Positions 51,649-61,370 are shown, counted from the first letter of the stretch. The stretch is 64,000 bases of DNA from Reyranella aquatilis (GCF_020880995.1 NZ_JAJISD010000001.1:372001-436000), one strand, 5' to 3'. Program-made: numbers and translations. Notes: generated by a model not told the origin, from the letters alone.

Positions 51649-52915
51649 GCGACCGTCCTCCGGCCCGCGCCAGCTCGCGCGCCACGAGGCGTGCGGCAGG
51701 TCCGCTACGAGCCGCCGAGTCCGGCTTGACGAGGTTGCCGATCTCGAATCGCAGACGCTGGACTTCGGGATGCAGCATCGCCGCTCGCCGCATCGCCTCG
51801 CTGCCCAACACGAACTTGTCGAAGTTCGCCGGCCGCTCACCGCGGGTGCGCGGGTACTCGAGATCGACCATGGCGGCGAGCGACCAGGCCTGCCGGCTGA
51901 CCTCGGCCGCATGCGGCAGGTAGGCCGCCGCGACATCGTCGAGGCTTCCGACCCAGTTCGCCAGAATGTCGCGCAGGGCGACCGCATGGCCTGCAGCGAC
52001 CGACATGCCCTGCCCGAAGGTGGGGTTGAAACTCGAGATGCAGTCGCCGATCGGCAGCACGCGCCGTGGCAGCATCGTGGCGGGCTCGAAATGCCGCCAG
52101 CGCGCCGCGGCGATGCGGTAGCTGCGCACGGGCGTCAGCGCCACGGCCTCGCGGAGGCGGTCGGCGATGTCGGGAACAGGCAGCGCTGCGGCATGGGCGC
52201 GGAAGCCTTCGACATCGTCAGGTACCCTGTTGCCGAAGCGGCTGCAGAGCGTGATCAGCCACTGATCGTTCTCGATGGGACAGACCAGCCCATAGCGATC
52301 GTCGGGAGGCCTCGGGATGCAGCCGATGAACCGGCCCTCGCCGCGAAAGCGTTCCGGCTTGGCGAAACGCGCCGAACTGTAGGCCACCTCGATGCCGAGC
52401 GTGGTCTCGGGCACCGGAACATCGGCCAGCAGCCGGTCTCCCCGTCCCGTCGCGACCACGGTCAGGTCGACATCGGACGGCAGTGCCTCGACGGCGGAGC
52501 GGTCCCTGATCGTGACGTTGCCATGCCGCAGCAGCTGGCGCCGCAGCACCTGTTCGAATGCGGGACGGCTCATCATGAGCTGGCTGTATCCGAGGTCGCG
52601 CGCCGGATGCCACGCATCGCGTTCCCACAATGAGACATCGCCGGTCTGGCCAACATTGATGGCACCGGCGGCCAGCAAGGCCGCCCGCGTGCCGGGCAAA
52701 AGGCTCTCCAGCGCCAGTTCCCCGCCCTTGAGGAGGATATGGACCTGCAGGTCCTGCGGAACGCCTTTTCGCGCCTGCGCCGTATCCGGCAACTCGTCCT
52801 TGTCGAGAAGTTCGACCGTTTCGAAGAACGATGCGACAGCAGCCGCAGCCGCGAGGCCTGCCACGCCCGCTCCGACGATGACGGCGCGTGCGCCCAGCTT
52901 CCCCTCGGTTATCAT
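51638..52915 (-). CDS. FAD-dependent oxidoreductase (monooxygenase/geranylgeranyl-reductase-like)
   Basis: A 425-residue flavoprotein. N-terminal FAD motif AVIVGAGVAGLAAAAAVA and the second flavin motif PIGDCISSFNPTFGQGMSVAAGHA are clear, as in PHBH-type monooxygenases and halogenase-like FAD enzymes. The substrate is unknown. ATG 52915 gives the expected short leader before the Rossmann fold. It is followed by the small membrane protein and diverges from a TctC receptor gene. Confidence 0.88.
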   Translation of the reverse strand: MITEGKLGARAVIVGAGVAGLAAAAAVASFFETVELLDKDELPDTAQARKGVPQDLQVHILLKGGELALESLLPGTRAALLAAGAINVGQTGDVSLWERDAWHPARDLGYSQLMMSRPAFEQVLRRQLLRHGNVTIRDRSAVEALPSDVDLTVVATGRGDRLLADVPVPETTLGIEVAYSSARFAKPERFRGEGRFIGCIPRPPDDRYGLVCPIENDQWLITLCSRFGNRVPDDVEGFRAHAAALPVPDIADRLREAVALTPVRSYRIAAARWRHFEPATMLPRRVLPIGDCISSFNPTFGQGMSVAAGHAVALRDILANWVGSLDDVAAAYLPHAAEVSRQAWSLAAMVDLEYPRTRGERPANFDKFVLGSEAMRRAAMLHPEVQRLRFEIGNLVKPDSAARSGPAARLVARELARAGGRSRER

Positions 52916-52949
52916 GCGGCAACAATACGGTGGGGAGGCGTTCCAGGAA

Positions 52950-53927
52950 ATGAAGTCGTTGACGCGACGCACGACGATCACGGCACTGCTGGCGGCCGGC
53001 CCGACCGCCCGCGCCCTGGCGCAGGCGAGCTTTCCCGAGAGGCCGATCCGCCTCGTCGTGCCCTTCGCGCCCGGCGGCAACGCCGATCTCACCGGCCGGC
53101 TCTTCGCCGAGGCGTTGGCCAAGCGGCTGGGACAGCAGGTCATCGTCGAGAATCGGGGCGGCGCCGGCGGTGCGATCGGTGCCGAAGCGGTAGCGAAGTC
53201 GGCGCCCGACGGCTATTCGCTGGTCCTGGGATCGACCGGCACGTTCCTCGTGAGCCCGCGCATGACCGGCGGCAAGCCGCCCTACACCTTGGCAAGCTTC
53301 GCGCCGGTGGCCCTGCTGAGCACCTCGCCAATGGACATCGTCATCAACGCCAACAGTCCTATCAAGGATTGGGCCGGTATGCTCGCCTACGTGCAAGCCA
53401 ATCCAGGAAAGCTCACCGTCGGCCATCCAGGCAACGGCAGCACCAACCACCTCGCCCTGCTGCAGATGCAGAAGGCGCTGGGCGTGCGCTTCAACATCAT
53501 CCCCTACAAGAGTAACGGGCTGGCATTGAACGATCTGCTGGCCGGCCAGATCGATGCGGTGATCGACCAGGTGCCCGCCTCGATCGGCCATGTCCGTGCC
53601 GGCCGCCTGCGCGCCATCGTCGTGACGACCGCGCGCCGGGCAGCCCAGTTGCCCGATGTGCCGACGTTGCAGGAAACCGGCGTCAAGGACTTCGCCGCCA
53701 CAACGCCAATCGTCCTGATGGCGCCAGCCGGTACGCCCCCGGACATCGTCAAGAAACTGAATGAAGCCGTCGCCGGCGCTCTCTCCGACCTGCCGGTCAA
53801 GGAGAAGCTGAACGATCTCGGCGCCGAGACCGAAGCGCTCTCGCCGCAACAGCTCACGGCCTTCCTGCAGAAGGAAGATGCACTGGTCGAAGAGTTGCAG
53901 AAGAGCGGACTGCTGAAGGTCGAGTAG
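52950..53927 (+). CDS. Tripartite tricarboxylate transporter receptor (TctC/Bug family)
   Basis: A 325-residue periplasmic binding protein with a signal peptide ending ALA-Q, then FPERPIRLVVPFAPGGNADLTGRLFAEAL, GGAGGAIGAEAVAKSAPDGYSLVLGS and AGTPPDIVKKLNEAV. Typical Bug receptor; no membrane partners are adjacent. It converges with the MFS gene at 3 bp. Confidence 0.93.
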   Translation: MKSLTRRTTITALLAAGPTARALAQASFPERPIRLVVPFAPGGNADLTGRLFAEALAKRLGQQVIVENRGGAGGAIGAEAVAKSAPDGYSLVLGSTGTFLVSPRMTGGKPPYTLASFAPVALLSTSPMDIVINANSPIKDWAGMLAYVQANPGKLTVGHPGNGSTNHLALLQMQKALGVRFNIIPYKSNGLALNDLLAGQIDAVIDQVPASIGHVRAGRLRAIVVTTARRAAQLPDVPTLQETGVKDFAATTPIVLMAPAGTPPDIVKKLNEAVAGALSDLPVKEKLNDLGAETEALSPQQLTAFLQKEDALVEELQKSGLLKVE

Positions 53928-53930
53928 ACC

Positions 53931-55166
53931 TCACTCGCGCCGTAGCCAGGCCGCCCGCATCGGCCGCAGGACGGCGATTCCCAGGAAGGCCGCGACCGCG
54001 TTGGCACCGACGGCGATCGCGAAGACCAGCTGCCAGTCACCGGTGGCGCGCACCACCGGATCGGCGAGCGGGACCAGCATGGCGGCGAAGCCCTTGGCCG
54101 TATGCAGCATCCCGGCATTGGTCGTGGCGTAGCCGGACCCGAAATAGTCGGTGCAGGTGGCCGGGAAGAGGCTCGCGACCTCGCCCCAGGCAAAGAAGAC
54201 CAGGCAGACGAGCAGCACGAACATCGCCGGCTCGTTGCCCCACCGCGCAAACGCCAGGATGCTGAGAGCGCCCAGGGTAAAGGCGAAGAACATCGTGTTC
54301 TCGCGCCCGATATAGTCCGAGAGCCATCCGCACAGAGGCCGCGCAATACCGTTCGCGAGACGGTCGAGCGTCAGCGCGAAGGTCAGGGCCGGCAGGGTGA
54401 AGCCGATCAGCGTGACGGGCACGTCGGCCACGCCGAAGCTGCGGGCGATTCCCGCCAAGTTGGCGGTGAAGGTCAGCCCGGCCGCGGTCACCAGCAGCGA
54501 CATCGCGAACAGGATCCAGAACAGCGGCGAGCGCAGCACCTCGCCCGGCGTGTGGTCGTGCACCGCGTGAGGCAGTCGTTCCGGGATCGCCAGCACCTCC
54601 GCCTCCGGTTTGCGCAACGCCAGCGACGCCAGGCAGATCATTGCGCCCTGCCCCAGGCCGAACCAGAGGAACGCCGCTTCGTAGCCGTGATGCTCGATCG
54701 TGTGGTGCATCGGGATGATGGTGAACGCCGAACCTATCCCGTAGCCCGCAACCGTCAGGCCGGCGGCCAGGCCGCGGCGATCGGGAAACCACTTCAACGC
54801 ATTGCCGAGACAGGTGCCGTAGACGCACCCCGCGCCGATGCCACCCAGCGCGGCGCCCAGATACAGCAGCGGCAAGGAATCGGCGACGGAGTTGAGGCTC
54901 CAGGCGATGGCCACCAGCGCCCCGCCCGCCAGCGCCACCGGTCGGGGACCGAACCTGTCCACCACCCAGCCCTCGAACGGCACCAGCCACGTCTCACTGA
55001 GGATGAATACCGTGAAGGCGACCTGAATGGCCGCCCGTCCCCAGGCGTGCTTTTCATTGATCGGGTGCACGAACAGCGTCCAGCCATGCTGGAGGCTGGA
55101 GATCATCACCATGCAGACGATGCCGACGAATAGCTGGGCCCAGCGATTGTGAAGAAACCCCGTCAT
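53931..55166 (-). CDS. MFS transporter, OxlT-like
   Basis: A 411-residue twelve-helix transporter. The first segment GWTLFVHPINEKHAWGRAAIQVAFTVFIL and later GFGQGAGIG-type GGIGAGCVYGTCLGNALKWFPDRRGLAAGLTVAGYGIG block match the oxalate/formate antiporter group. The substrate may be an organic acid. It diverges from the avidin-like gene. Confidence 0.9.
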   Translation of the reverse strand: MTGFLHNRWAQLFVGIVCMVMISSLQHGWTLFVHPINEKHAWGRAAIQVAFTVFILSETWLVPFEGWVVDRFGPRPVALAGGALVAIAWSLNSVADSLPLLYLGAALGGIGAGCVYGTCLGNALKWFPDRRGLAAGLTVAGYGIGSAFTIIPMHHTIEHHGYEAAFLWFGLGQGAMICLASLALRKPEAEVLAIPERLPHAVHDHTPGEVLRSPLFWILFAMSLLVTAAGLTFTANLAGIARSFGVADVPVTLIGFTLPALTFALTLDRLANGIARPLCGWLSDYIGRENTMFFAFTLGALSILAFARWGNEPAMFVLLVCLVFFAWGEVASLFPATCTDYFGSGYATTNAGMLHTAKGFAAMLVPLADPVVRATGDWQLVFAIAVGANAVAAFLGIAVLRPMRAAWLRRE

Positions 55167-55241
55167 GTTCCCCGCTTCACCGGTCGCCTGCTGCGGGCAG
55201 CGGTGATAGTTTTCATCCTACCGGAAGTCGCGGGAACGTAG

Positions 55242-55655
55242 ATGAGCCGTCGTGTTTCGTCGATCCTCGGTCTTGGACTGTCGTTGGCCGCCGCGGCCGT
55301 GGTGCCAAGGGCCGGAGCCCAGTCGCCCTCGGTCGTTGGCACCTGGGCGAACGATCATGGGTCGGTGCTGGTCGTCGCATCCGTGGGCCCGGACGGAAGC
55401 CTCAGCGGCACCTATGCGAACAATGCCCCCGGCTACAAATGCGCCGGCATCGCCTTCCCCCTCCTCGGCTGGATGGACGGGCCGCGCATCTCCTACACGG
55501 TGCGCTGGAAGAACGCCTCGATCGACTGCGCATCGATCACGTCCTGGACCGGCTACTTAAACGACGGCCGGCTCGGCGTCGAATGGGTCCTGACCTACGA
55601 GGAGAATGGCGCCACGCGCGTGCGCATCGGGTCCGACTCATACCACCGCCAATGA
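55242..55655 (+). CDS. Avidin-family biotin-binding protein, rhizavidin-like
   Basis: A 137-residue exported beta-barrel. The signal peptide is cut after Ala26. The mature part has every biotin-pocket residue known from streptavidin/rhizavidin: GTWAND.GS (Asn37, Ser41), GTYAN (Tyr58, Asn60), YTVRW (Trp89), CASITSWTG (Ser98, Thr100, Trp102), VEWVLTY (Trp115) and GSD (Asp132). Cys67 and Cys96 sit where rhizavidin has its disulfide, and the Trp contributed by the neighbouring subunit in tetrameric avidins is absent, so a dimeric type is likely. The gene stands alone; no biotin genes are near. Confidence 0.9.
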   Translation: MSRRVSSILGLGLSLAAAAVVPRAGAQSPSVVGTWANDHGSVLVVASVGPDGSLSGTYANNAPGYKCAGIAFPLLGWMDGPRISYTVRWKNASIDCASITSWTGYLNDGRLGVEWVLTYEENGATRVRIGSDSYHRQ

Positions 55656-55746
55656 TCCGAGCCCCGCGACCGACACCCATGCGTTGGCCGCCAGTATGTG
55701 GCCGAACCGGGAGCGCCTTGTATCGATGGGGGATCTTGCGGGCTTG

Positions 55747-55822
55747 TGGCGTTCCCTACGGGATTCGAACCCGTGTCGCCGCCGTGAAAGGGCAGTGTCC
55801 TAGGCCTCTAGACGAAGGGAAC
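55747..55822 (-). tRNA. tRNA-Glu (anticodon TTC)
   Basis: Minus-strand cloverleaf with acceptor arms GTTCCCT/AGGGAAC, D-arm TCGTCTAGAGGCCTAGGA, anticodon stem GCCCT/GGCGG-region around CTTTCAC (anticodon TTC), T-arm GGGTTCGAATCCC, discriminator G and encoded CCA; 76 nt. It lies downstream of recJ. Confidence 0.96.
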
Positions 55823-55865
55823 AAGGCCGCAAGAGCGGCTGGAATACCGACTCGAAGACCGAAAA

Positions 55866-57686
55866 TCAAGCAAGCACGGAGCCGCTCGTGGTCGCAGCAT
55901 CGTCGATCTGCAGGCGCACCGTCTCTCGCCCGCCGAACCGGTCGATCCGCAGCGCCCCGGCAACATGCAGCACGGGTCGCGCGGGATCGAGAAGTGCCGG
56001 CCCCAGTGCGCTCTGGTTGGCCCGGAAGGCGATGGCCTCGACCCGGCCCCGCTCGGCGCCGACCAGGGTACAGCGGACATGCCCCTCGCCGACCGGCTGG
56101 GCGTAGCTCACCCGGACACCGGTCAGGGCAAACCGTGGCTGGGCGTTGCCAGCGCCGAACGGCCCCGCGCGCTCCACCATGTCGACCAGTTCCTTGGTGG
56201 CGGCCGCGGGCGCCAGGGCGGCGTCGATCCCCAGTTCGCGGACGGGCGGCGCAGCGCCGAGCTGCGGCGCGATCCGCTCGTCGAGGAAGCGTGTCAGTTC
56301 CGGCAGGGAATCGCGCGCCACCGTGAGACCCGCGGCCATGGCGTGGCCGCCGCCATTGACCAGCAGCCCGGCCTGTCGCGCGGCGATCACCGAGGCGCCG
56401 AGATCGACGCCGCGCACCGAGCGGCCCGAGCCCTTGCCCACGGCGCCGTCCATGCCGATCACGAACGCCGGACGGCCGTAGCGCTCGACCAGGCGGCTGG
56501 CGACGATCCCGATCACGCCGACATGCCAACCCTCGCTCTCGACCAGCAGAACAGACGGGAGGCTCTCGCGGTCGGCGCCGTACAGGCCCTCGATACGCGT
56601 GATCGCCTGATCGAGCACGTCGCGCTCGATGGCGCGCCGCTCGGCGTTGAACTCGTCGAGCCGGATCGCGAGCGCGCCCACCTCGTGAGGATCGTCGCTC
56701 GACAGCAGACGCGCGCCGAGATCGGCCTGGCCGACCCGGCCGCCGGCATTGACCCGCGGGCCCAGCAGGAATCCGAGATGATAGGCTTCCGGCGCTTCCT
56801 TCAGACGGGCAATGTCGGCGAGCGCCGCCAGCCCGGCATTGCCGCGCTGCGCCATGACCTGAAGGCCGGCGCGGACCAGCGCGCGGTTGACGCCGAGCAG
56901 CGGGACCACGTCACAGACCGTGCCCAGGGCCACGAGATCGAGCCATTGCCGAAGATCGGGCTCAGGCCGCGCCGAGCCGTACCAGCCAGCCTCGCGCAAG
57001 GCGCGATTGACACCCACGGCGAGCAGGAACGCGACGCCAACCGCGGCGAGATGCTTGTGCGGGCTGGCATCGTCGATCCGGTTGGGATCGACCACCGCCA
57101 CCGCCTCCGGCAGCGCGATCTCCGCCATATGGTGGTCGATCACGATGAGATCGAGTCCGGCGCGCCGCGCCTCGGCCAGCGGCTCGAAGGCGGTGATGCC
57201 GCAATCGACCGTGACGACGACGGAAGCGCCGTCCTCCCTGATCTTCAGCAGCGCCGGCGCATTGGGGCCGTACCCCTCCTTGCGACGGTCCGGAATGTAG
57301 ACGCCGATATTGCCGCCGACGGCCCGGAAGAAACGCAGCAGCAGCGCCGAGGAGGTGGCGCCATCGACATCGTAGTCGCCGAACACGACGATGCGCTCGC
57401 CCGCCTGGACGGCCCGCACGAGGCGCCCGACGGCCGCGTCCATGTCCTTCAGATGCGAGGGATCGGGCAGGAACTTGCGCAGCGTCGGTTCGAGAAAGTT
57501 GGCAACCGCCTCGAGGCCGACGTCGCGCGCCGCCAGCAGACGGCTAATCGCATCGGGCAGGCCATGACGCTGGGCGATCGCCAGCGCCAGCCGTTCGTCG
57601 CTGAGCCGCGTGGCCCAGCGCTTTCCCGTCAGCGAGCGCTCGACGCCGAGGAACGCTGCGCGCTCGTTTCTGGAAGAGTCGGACAT
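55866..57686 (-). CDS. recJ: Single-stranded-DNA exonuclease RecJ
   Basis: A 606-residue 5'-3' ssDNA exonuclease for recombination and repair. DHH-family motifs are in order: VFGDYDVDGATSSALLL (motif I, about residue 90), VTVDCGI, DHHMAEIALPEA (motif III), and RVNAGGRVGQADLGARLL; the C-terminal DHHA1 part has VNGGGHAMAAGLT. The start ATG 57686 gives the family N-terminus. It is the last gene of the alaC-like, hom, glpX, recJ row. Confidence 0.96.
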   Translation of the reverse strand: MSDSSRNERAAFLGVERSLTGKRWATRLSDERLALAIAQRHGLPDAISRLLAARDVGLEAVANFLEPTLRKFLPDPSHLKDMDAAVGRLVRAVQAGERIVVFGDYDVDGATSSALLLRFFRAVGGNIGVYIPDRRKEGYGPNAPALLKIREDGASVVVTVDCGITAFEPLAEARRAGLDLIVIDHHMAEIALPEAVAVVDPNRIDDASPHKHLAAVGVAFLLAVGVNRALREAGWYGSARPEPDLRQWLDLVALGTVCDVVPLLGVNRALVRAGLQVMAQRGNAGLAALADIARLKEAPEAYHLGFLLGPRVNAGGRVGQADLGARLLSSDDPHEVGALAIRLDEFNAERRAIERDVLDQAITRIEGLYGADRESLPSVLLVESEGWHVGVIGIVASRLVERYGRPAFVIGMDGAVGKGSGRSVRGVDLGASVIAARQAGLLVNGGGHAMAAGLTVARDSLPELTRFLDERIAPQLGAAPPVRELGIDAALAPAAATKELVDMVERAGPFGAGNAQPRFALTGVRVSYAQPVGEGHVRCTLVGAERGRVEAIAFRANQSALGPALLDPARPVLHVAGALRIDRFGGRETVRLQIDDAATTSGSVLA

Positions 57687-57748
57687 GCGGCCACCCTAAC
57701 CCGAAGCGCGCTCGTCGCGCTCCGGCGAGCCGGCCGTCGATCCCGGGC

Positions 57749-58747
57749 TTACGCCCAGCTCGGCAGGCCGGTCTTGATGGAGAAATTGTGACGCGCCGAA
57801 ACCCAGCGCACGGTGCCGGTCTTGGAGCGCATCACGATCGAATGGGTCTCGGCGCCGTTGTGGAAGCGACGCACGCCCTTCAGCATTGAGCCCGACGTGA
57901 CGCCCGTGGCCGCGAACATGACGTCGCCCTTGGCCATGTCGGTCATCGAGTACTTGCGGTTGAGATCGGTGATGCCCCACTTCTTGGCGCGGGCCTTCTC
58001 GTCGTCGTTGCGGAACAGCAGGCGGCCCTGGATCTGCCCGCCGATGGCGCGCAGCGCCGCCGCCGCGAGCACGCCTTCCGGCGCGCCGCCCGAACCCATG
58101 TAGATGTCGATGCCGGAATCGCCGGTCGAGGTGGCGATTACGCCCGACACGTCGCCGTCGCCGATCAGCATGATGCGCGCACCGGCCTCGCGGACCTTGG
58201 CGATCAACTCGGAATGGCGCGGCCGGTCGAGGATGCAGACGACCAGATCGATGACATCGACCTGCTTGGCCTTGGCCAGGTCCTTGAGATTCTCCGCTAC
58301 GCTCTTGTCGAGATCGACGACGCCTTCCGGCAGTCCGCCGCCGACGGCGATCTTGTCCATGTAGACGTCGGGCGCATTGAGGAAGCCCCCATGCTCGGCC
58401 ATCGCCATGACGGCGAGGGAGTTGGGCAGGCCCTTGGCGGTAATGGTCGTGCCTTCCAGCGGATCGAGCGCGATGTCGATCTTGGGGCCGCCGCCCATGC
58501 CGACCTTCTCGCCGATATAGAGCATCGGCGCCTCGTCGCGCTCGCCCTCGCCGATCACGACGGTGCCCTCGATGGCCAGCGAGTTGAGCGAGGTGCGCAT
58601 CGCGTCGACGGCGGCCTGGTCGGCCATCTTCTCGTCGCCGCGTCCCATGAGCTTGGAAGCCGCGAGCGCCGCAGCCTCGGTCACGCGGACAGCCTCGAGC
58701 GCGAGGTTGCGGTCCATCCTGCCTGTTTCTTCTCTCGTATCGGCCAT
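57749..58747 (-). CDS. glpX: Class II fructose-1,6-bisphosphatase
   Basis: A 332-residue gluconeogenic phosphatase of the GlpX type. Mg-binding and substrate motifs are VVIGEGERDEAPMLYIGEKVG, IALDPLEGTTITAKG and IGDGDVSGVI. The family length is normal. It is between hom and recJ on the same strand, a gene order common in alphaproteobacteria. Confidence 0.95.
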   Translation of the reverse strand: MADTREETGRMDRNLALEAVRVTEAAALAASKLMGRGDEKMADQAAVDAMRTSLNSLAIEGTVVIGEGERDEAPMLYIGEKVGMGGGPKIDIALDPLEGTTITAKGLPNSLAVMAMAEHGGFLNAPDVYMDKIAVGGGLPEGVVDLDKSVAENLKDLAKAKQVDVIDLVVCILDRPRHSELIAKVREAGARIMLIGDGDVSGVIATSTGDSGIDIYMGSGGAPEGVLAAAALRAIGGQIQGRLLFRNDDEKARAKKWGITDLNRKYSMTDMAKGDVMFAATGVTSGSMLKGVRRFHNGAETHSIVMRSKTGTVRWVSARHNFSIKTGLPSWA

Positions 58748-58777
58748 CGTTTCCTCCGCGGCGTCTCTCAGCGCCTT

Positions 58778-60070
58778 CTAGAATGCCTCGATCCTGATCA
58801 CGCACGGCTCTTCGGCAACGGCGCCGAGCTTGGCGATCCGCGCCAGGGCGCGCCGCATCGCAGCCTCTTCTGTCTCGTGGGTCGTCAGCACCACCGGCAC
58901 TTCGCCCGACTCCGAGCGCCCGCGCTGCAGCATCGACTCCAGCGAGATGCGCTCCTTGGCGAGCGCCCCCGACACCGCGGCGATCACGCCCGGTCGATCC
59001 TGTACCATCAGGCGCATGTAGTAGGCGCCGACATGGCGGTCCATCGGCGAGGCCTTCTTGGTCGCGAGCTTCTCGGCGGGAACGACGAAGGCCGGCATGT
59101 GCCGTCCGCGCGCCACGTCCACCAGATCCGCGACGACGGCCGAGGCGGTCGGTCCCTGCCCCGCGCCGCGGCCCTGGAACATCGTCGTGCCGACGAAGTC
59201 GCCCTCCACGACGACCGCATTGAACACGCCCTCGATGTGGGCGATCGGCGTGTCGAGCGGCACCATGCAGGGGTGCACGCGCTGCTCGATGCCGTAGCGC
59301 GTCTCGCGCGCCAGGCCGAGCAGCTTGATGCGGTAGCCGAGCTCCTGCGCGAACTCGATGTCCATCGAGGTCACCCGGCGGATGCCCTCGACATGCACGC
59401 CGGCGAAATCGACCTTCGCGCCGAAGGCGGCGCCGGTCAGCACCGCGAGCTTGTGGGCGGCATCGATGCCGTCGACGTCGAACGTGGGATCGGCCTCGGC
59501 GTAGCCCGCCGCCTGCGCCTCGGCCAGCACGACATCGAAGTCGCGGCCGGTCTCGCGCATGGTCGTCAGGATGTAGTTGCAGGTGCCGTTGAGGATTCCG
59601 TAGAGCCGCTTCACGCGATTGCCGGCCAGGCCCTCGCGCAACGCCTTGATGATCGGAATGCCGCCCGCCACCGCGGCCTCGAAGGCCAGGTTACGCTGCT
59701 TCTTCTCGGCCAGCGCGGCCAGCTCGGTGCCATGCAGCGCCAGCAGCGCCTTGTTGGCGGTGACGACGTGCTTGCCAGAGGCCAGCGCCTTCTGGACGAG
59801 ACGCCGGGCGACGCCGCCCGAACCGCCAATCAACTCGACCACGACGTCGATATCCGGCGCGGTCGCCAGCGCCATCGGGTCCTTCTCCCAGCGCATGCCG
59901 GAGAGGTCGATGTCGCGCTTCTTGGCCTTGCTGCGCGCGCTGACGGCCACGACCTTGAAAGGCCGTCCTGCGCGAACCGAGAGGAGCCGGCCGTGTTCGG
60001 CCAGCAGCTTGACCACGCCGGCGCCCACGGTGCCGAGCCCGGCGATGCCGATCCTGAGAGGAGAATTCAT
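58778..60070 (-). CDS. hom: Homoserine dehydrogenase
   Basis: A 430-residue NAD(P)-dependent enzyme of the aspartate pathway to Met and Thr. N-terminal Rossmann GIAGLGTVGAGVVKLL, catalytic region YGILNGTCNYILTTM with AEADPTFDVDGIDAAHKLAVL, and a C-terminal ACT regulatory domain from about residue 350 (VQDRPGVIAAVSGALAKERISLESM) are complete. The start ATG 60070 is 25 bp after the aminotransferase stop. Confidence 0.97.
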   Translation of the reverse strand: MNSPLRIGIAGLGTVGAGVVKLLAEHGRLLSVRAGRPFKVVAVSARSKAKKRDIDLSGMRWEKDPMALATAPDIDVVVELIGGSGGVARRLVQKALASGKHVVTANKALLALHGTELAALAEKKQRNLAFEAAVAGGIPIIKALREGLAGNRVKRLYGILNGTCNYILTTMRETGRDFDVVLAEAQAAGYAEADPTFDVDGIDAAHKLAVLTGAAFGAKVDFAGVHVEGIRRVTSMDIEFAQELGYRIKLLGLARETRYGIEQRVHPCMVPLDTPIAHIEGVFNAVVVEGDFVGTTMFQGRGAGQGPTASAVVADLVDVARGRHMPAFVVPAEKLATKKASPMDRHVGAYYMRLMVQDRPGVIAAVSGALAKERISLESMLQRGRSESGEVPVVLTTHETEEAAMRRALARIAKLGAVAEEPCVIRIEAF

Positions 60071-60095
60071 GGGCGCCTGATACGACAGGATAGGA

Positions 60096-61352
60096 TCAGG
60101 CGCGAGCCTTGATCGGCGTGATATTGTCCCCAACGCCGCGCAGGTACAGGTCGATGGCACGACCGGGGTCGGCCATCACCGTGCGAATGTTGCGGACGGC
60201 CTGTCGGATCCGGTGCTTGTTCTCGACCAGGGCGATGCGGACATGGGCGTCGCCATGCTCGCCGAATCCGATGCCCGGCGAAACCGCGACGTTGGCCTGG
60301 GTCAGCAGCAGCTTGGAGAAGGCCAAGGAGCCCAGTTCGGCGAACTCCTTGGGCAGCGGCGCCCAGGCGAACATGCTGGCAGACGGCGCCGGCAGGTCCC
60401 AGCCCGCACCCTTCAGGCCCTCGATCAGCACGTCGCGGCGCTCCTTGTAGGTGTTGCGCGCCTCGGCGATGCAATCCTGCGGGCCGTTCAGCGCTGCCGT
60501 CGCCGCCACCTGGATCGGCGTGAAGGCGCCGTAGTCGAGGTAGGACTTGATGCGGGTCAGCGCCTGGATGAGCGTCTTGTTGCCGGCCGCGAAGCCCATG
60601 CGCCAGCCGGCCATCGAGTAGGTCTTGCTCATCGAGGTGAACTCGATGGCAATGTCGCGGGCGCCCGGCACCTGCAGCACCGACGGCGGCGGCACGCCGT
60701 CGAAGTAGATCTCGGCATAGGCGAGGTCCGACAGGATCCAGATGCCCTCGCGCTTGCAGAAGTCGACGATGGCTCCGTAGAAATCGAGATCGACGACCTG
60801 CGCGGTCGGGTTCGACGGATAGTTCAGCACCAGGGCGAGCGGCTTGGGCACGGCGTGCCGAACGGCGCGCTCGAGAGCCGGCAGGAACTCCTCGATCGAG
60901 GTCGAGCCCGGAACCGGAATGTGACGCACCGACCCGCCGGCGATGATGAAGCCGTAGGGATGGATCGGATAGCTGGGATTGGGCACGAGAACCGTATCGC
61001 CGGGCGAGGTGATCGCCTGCGCGAGGTTGGCCAGCCCCTCCTTCGATCCCAGCGTCACGATGACTTCGGTTTCGGGGTCGAGTTCCACGCCGAAGCGGCG
61101 CGCGTAATAAGCTGCCTGGGCCTTGCGCAGGCCCGGAATGCCGCGAGACGCCGAGTAGCCGTGGGCGCGCGGGTTAGCCGCGGCCTCTGCAAGCTTGGCC
61201 ACGATGTGCGGCGCGGTCGGCAGGTCGGGATTGCCCATGCCGAGGTCGATGACGTCCTGGCCGGCGCCGCGGGCGCGGGCCTTCATGGCGTTCACTTCCG
61301 CGAACACATAGGGCGGCAGGCGCTTCAGGCGGTGGAATTCTGAGTCGTCCAT
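60096..61352 (-). CDS. Class I/II pyridoxal-phosphate aminotransferase (AlaC / LL-DAP aminotransferase-like)
   Basis: A 418-residue fold-type I aminotransferase. The active-site Lys is in SMSKTYSMAGWRMGF; NYPSNPTAQVVD and SDLAYAEIYFDG hold PLP-binding Asn and Tyr. The opening LPPYVFAEVNAMKARARGAGQDVIDLGMGNPD is that of AlaC-type alanine aminotransferases, often mis-called LL-diaminopimelate aminotransferase. Its place before hom fits amino-acid synthesis. Confidence 0.92.
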   Translation of the reverse strand: MDDSEFHRLKRLPPYVFAEVNAMKARARGAGQDVIDLGMGNPDLPTAPHIVAKLAEAAANPRAHGYSASRGIPGLRKAQAAYYARRFGVELDPETEVIVTLGSKEGLANLAQAITSPGDTVLVPNPSYPIHPYGFIIAGGSVRHIPVPGSTSIEEFLPALERAVRHAVPKPLALVLNYPSNPTAQVVDLDFYGAIVDFCKREGIWILSDLAYAEIYFDGVPPPSVLQVPGARDIAIEFTSMSKTYSMAGWRMGFAAGNKTLIQALTRIKSYLDYGAFTPIQVAATAALNGPQDCIAEARNTYKERRDVLIEGLKGAGWDLPAPSASMFAWAPLPKEFAELGSLAFSKLLLTQANVAVSPGIGFGEHGDAHVRIALVENKHRIRQAVRNIRTVMADPGRAIDLYLRGVGDNITPIKARA

Positions 61353-61370
61353 GTCGTTCTTCCTTGGCGC

